Assembly: GCA_028288385.1 (NCBI GenBank)
Contig: JAQBNX010000275.1
Location: 1 to 7,444, forward strand
Source: Spirosoma sp.
Lineage (GTDB): Bacteria; Bacteroidota; Bacteroidia; Cytophagales; Spirosomataceae
Direction of reading: 5' to 3'
Length of the DNA stretch: 7,444 nucleotides
Shown: piece after piece, positions 5,836 through 7,444 of the stretch
How the letters are laid out: the number at the start of each line of letters is the position of its first letter
Numbering within the stretch: the first letter of the stretch is position 1
Position numbers and translations under genes: made by a program
Notes under the pieces: generated by a model
Seen by the model: only the letters and a program-made list of their open reading frames with translations
What the model was told of the DNA's origin: nothing
Databases searched by the model: none

Positions 5836-7444
5836 ATGCGGAAGAGGACCCAAAAACTGCCTGGTAAATCATTGTGCACCGCCCTAAGCCTGCTGCTGGT
5901 GGCGTGTATGCTTAACGCATGTAACCTGGCTAAACGGTTGCCTGCCAATGAACGGCTATACATGGGTACCGATGTGGTGGTTAAGGCCGATTCTACCGTT
6001 TCGAAAGACGAGCAGAAAAGCTTGTCGGAGCAACTAGCTGCCCTGGCACGACCCCGACCCAATGCGCAGCTATTCGGTTTCCCCTATCGCGTCGCCTTAT
6101 ATTACCTGTTCGGCGAACCCAAGAAACCTAAAGGATTCCGGGCGTGGTTCCGCAAAAAATTTGGTTCCGAACCCGTCTATGCCAGCGCCCGGGCACTATC
6201 GGCCAACATACCCATAATGGAGGCCACCCTGCAAAACGAAGGCTACTTTGGCTCTACGGTGGCCGGATCACTTAAGGAAAGCGGCTACAAAGCTCGCGGG
6301 GCGTATGAGGCTAACGTAAAGCAGCGTTTTTATATTGACTCGGTGGCGTTTCTATCCGATTCTACCCCGGCCCGAAAAGCCCTGCTGGCATCGGCCCGAC
6401 GCACCATTTTCAAAAAGGGTGACCCCTATCGATTCGACAACATAAAGCTGGAGCGTGAACGCATTGGGCAGGCCCTAAAACAACGCGGGCTGTATTATTT
6501 CATGCCCGACTACGTGGGTGTACTGGCTGACAATGACTCAGTAGCACATCGAACGAAGCTCATTTTTTACATTAAACCCGACATGCCCGAAGCGGCCGGT
6601 GTACCCTATGGCATTCGAGACATATTCATTTACCCCAACTATAACCTCTCAACGGCCCGTATTGACACCAACCGACGACTGGCCTATCAATCCGAAGAGC
6701 GTTTCAGAATCGTCGATTCGACCCGTCGGTTCGATCCAAAACTTTTCCGTGATGTGGTGACGGTGCAGCCGGGTCAACGCTACAACAGCCGAATGCAGGA
6801 TTTGACCCTTTCACGATTAGTCAATGTAGGTGCTTTTAAGTTTGTTCGTAACCGGTTCGAGCCAGACCAGCAGGGCGACTCTGCCGTGCTGGATGTGCAC
6901 TATTATCTGACACCCTACCCAACCAAGTCCATGCGGATAGAACTGGATGGCACCTCACGTTCTAACAACTTCAATGGCACACAGGCCATCGTAAGCTGGC
7001 GTGACCGAAATACGCTTCGGCGGGCCGAGTTACTGACGCTGAACGCAAATGTGGGTATTGAGCTGCAGGTAGGCTCGGGCGATCAGGCAGTAACGAACTA
7101 CCGGTATGGTGCCGAAGCAGTGCTGAGTTTTCCGCGATTAGTCAGCCCACACAATTTTAAATACGACCAGCGGCAGGCATTACCCAAAACAAATGCCACG
7201 CTAGGTTACCAAAAAATTATACGGGGAGGGCTCTATGACCTGAACTCTTTTCAGACAACCTTCGGTTACGCCTGGCGACAAACCGCGCAAGTACAACACG
7301 TTTTTCAGCCGTTCAACATCAACTACATCCTAAGCTCTAATGTTAGCCAGCGAATTATTGACACCCTGGCTAGTTCAGATGTTCCGTCGATTGTTAAAAG
7401 GCAGTTTTTAAGCATCATCGGCACGAAACAGCTAATTTTGAGTA
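5836..7444 (+). CDS. tamL: TamL, outer-membrane lipoprotein Omp85 subunit of the TAM (3' end outside the window)
   Basis: The frame stays open from ATG 5836 to the window end, giving 536 codons. ATG 5836 is the only start: an in-frame stop lies at 5794-5796 with no ATG or GTG between. A basic N-terminus and hydrophobic stretch (about 13-28) lead to a lipobox, LNAC, with Cys29 the likely acylated residue. C-N-L-A-K-R-L-P after it fits the Bacteroidota TamL pattern. The conserved N-terminal region contains RPRPN (72-76) and FRAWFRKKFGSEPV (101-114). POTRA-like modules follow at about 165-250 (starting FYIDSV) and 260-362, the latter with VQPGQRY...LVNVGAFKFV. The Omp85 barrel starts near 366, with a typical FPRLVSP strand at 432-438. 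Known members run to roughly 750-850 residues, so about a third is missing. TamL is the outer-membrane partner of TamB, encoded immediately upstream. A divergent BamA-like protein is the alternative, less likely given the lipobox and the tamB neighbour. Confidence 0.9.
   Translation, partial: MRKRTQKLPGKSLCTALSLLLVACMLNACNLAKRLPANERLYMGTDVVVKADSTVSKDEQKSLSEQLAALARPRPNAQLFGFPYRVALYYLFGEPKKPKGFRAWFRKKFGSEPVYASARALSANIPIMEATLQNEGYFGSTVAGSLKESGYKARGAYEANVKQRFYIDSVAFLSDSTPARKALLASARRTIFKKGDPYRFDNIKLERERIGQALKQRGLYYFMPDYVGVLADNDSVAHRTKLIFYIKPDMPEAAGVPYGIRDIFIYPNYNLSTARIDTNRRLAYQSEERFRIVDSTRRFDPKLFRDVVTVQPGQRYNSRMQDLTLSRLVNVGAFKFVRNRFEPDQQGDSAVLDVHYYLTPYPTKSMRIELDGTSRSNNFNGTQAIVSWRDRNTLRRAELLTLNANVGIELQVGSGDQAVTNYRYGAEAVLSFPRLVSPHNFKYDQRQALPKTNATLGYQKIIRGGLYDLNSFQTTFGYAWRQTAQVQHVFQPFNINYILSSNVSQRIIDTLASSDVPSIVKRQFLSIIGTKQLILS

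Noticed and set aside
5793..6062. 89-codon minus-strand ORF over the tamL start
   Set aside because: It overlaps the TamL signal peptide and conserved N-terminal region and looks like a shadow of that gene.
1..7444. Mobile element, CRISPR array, defence system or tRNA/rRNA gene
   Set aside because: No transposase or integrase frame, no regularly spaced repeats and no RNA gene pattern was seen. Nearly all the sequence is accounted for by three ordinary chromosomal genes.

Overview
The window looks like chromosomal DNA from a Bacteroidota species, probably a Cytophagales relative of Spirosoma. The pointers are moderate G+C in coding regions, AT-rich intergenic DNA, a Bacteroidota-type promoter (TTG, 20-nt spacer, TAnnTTTG), mostly absent Shine-Dalgarno sequences, and a lipoprotein-type Omp85 protein (TamL) next to TamB, a gene pair typical of this phylum. 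The genus is inference; the phylum is fairly secure.

Layout: (1) 1-281, minus strand: the first 93 codons of a TerC-family membrane protein, cut by the left window edge. (2) 282-600: a divergent intergenic region of 319 bp. It holds a convincing promoter for the terC-like gene, a perfect 10-bp inverted repeat, a weak tamB promoter candidate, and a short GC-rich tandem repeat that can fold into two small stem-loops just before tamB. (3) 601-5703, plus strand: a complete 1700-residue TamB/DUF490 protein with a GTG start. (4) 5704-5835: a 132-bp gap with no visible terminator. (5) 5836-7444, plus strand: the first 536 codons of TamL, a lipoprotein with POTRA domains and an Omp85 barrel, cut by the right window edge.

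How the genes work together: TamB is an inner-membrane-anchored protein predicted to span the periplasm as a long beta-sheet groove. TamL is the outer-membrane Omp85 partner that its C-terminus would contact through POTRA domains. Together they form the Bacteroidota version of the translocation and assembly module, linked in other bacteria to outer-membrane protein assembly and to moving phospholipid to the outer membrane. The TerC-like protein is transcribed the other way from its own promoter; TerC relatives are implicated in metal (notably manganese) export, and nothing ties it functionally to the TAM genes.

I see no mobile element, CRISPR array, tRNA or rRNA, and no evidence of an undescribed system. 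The window is mostly envelope-biogenesis housekeeping; the most interesting unexplained signals are in the 282-600 intergenic region.
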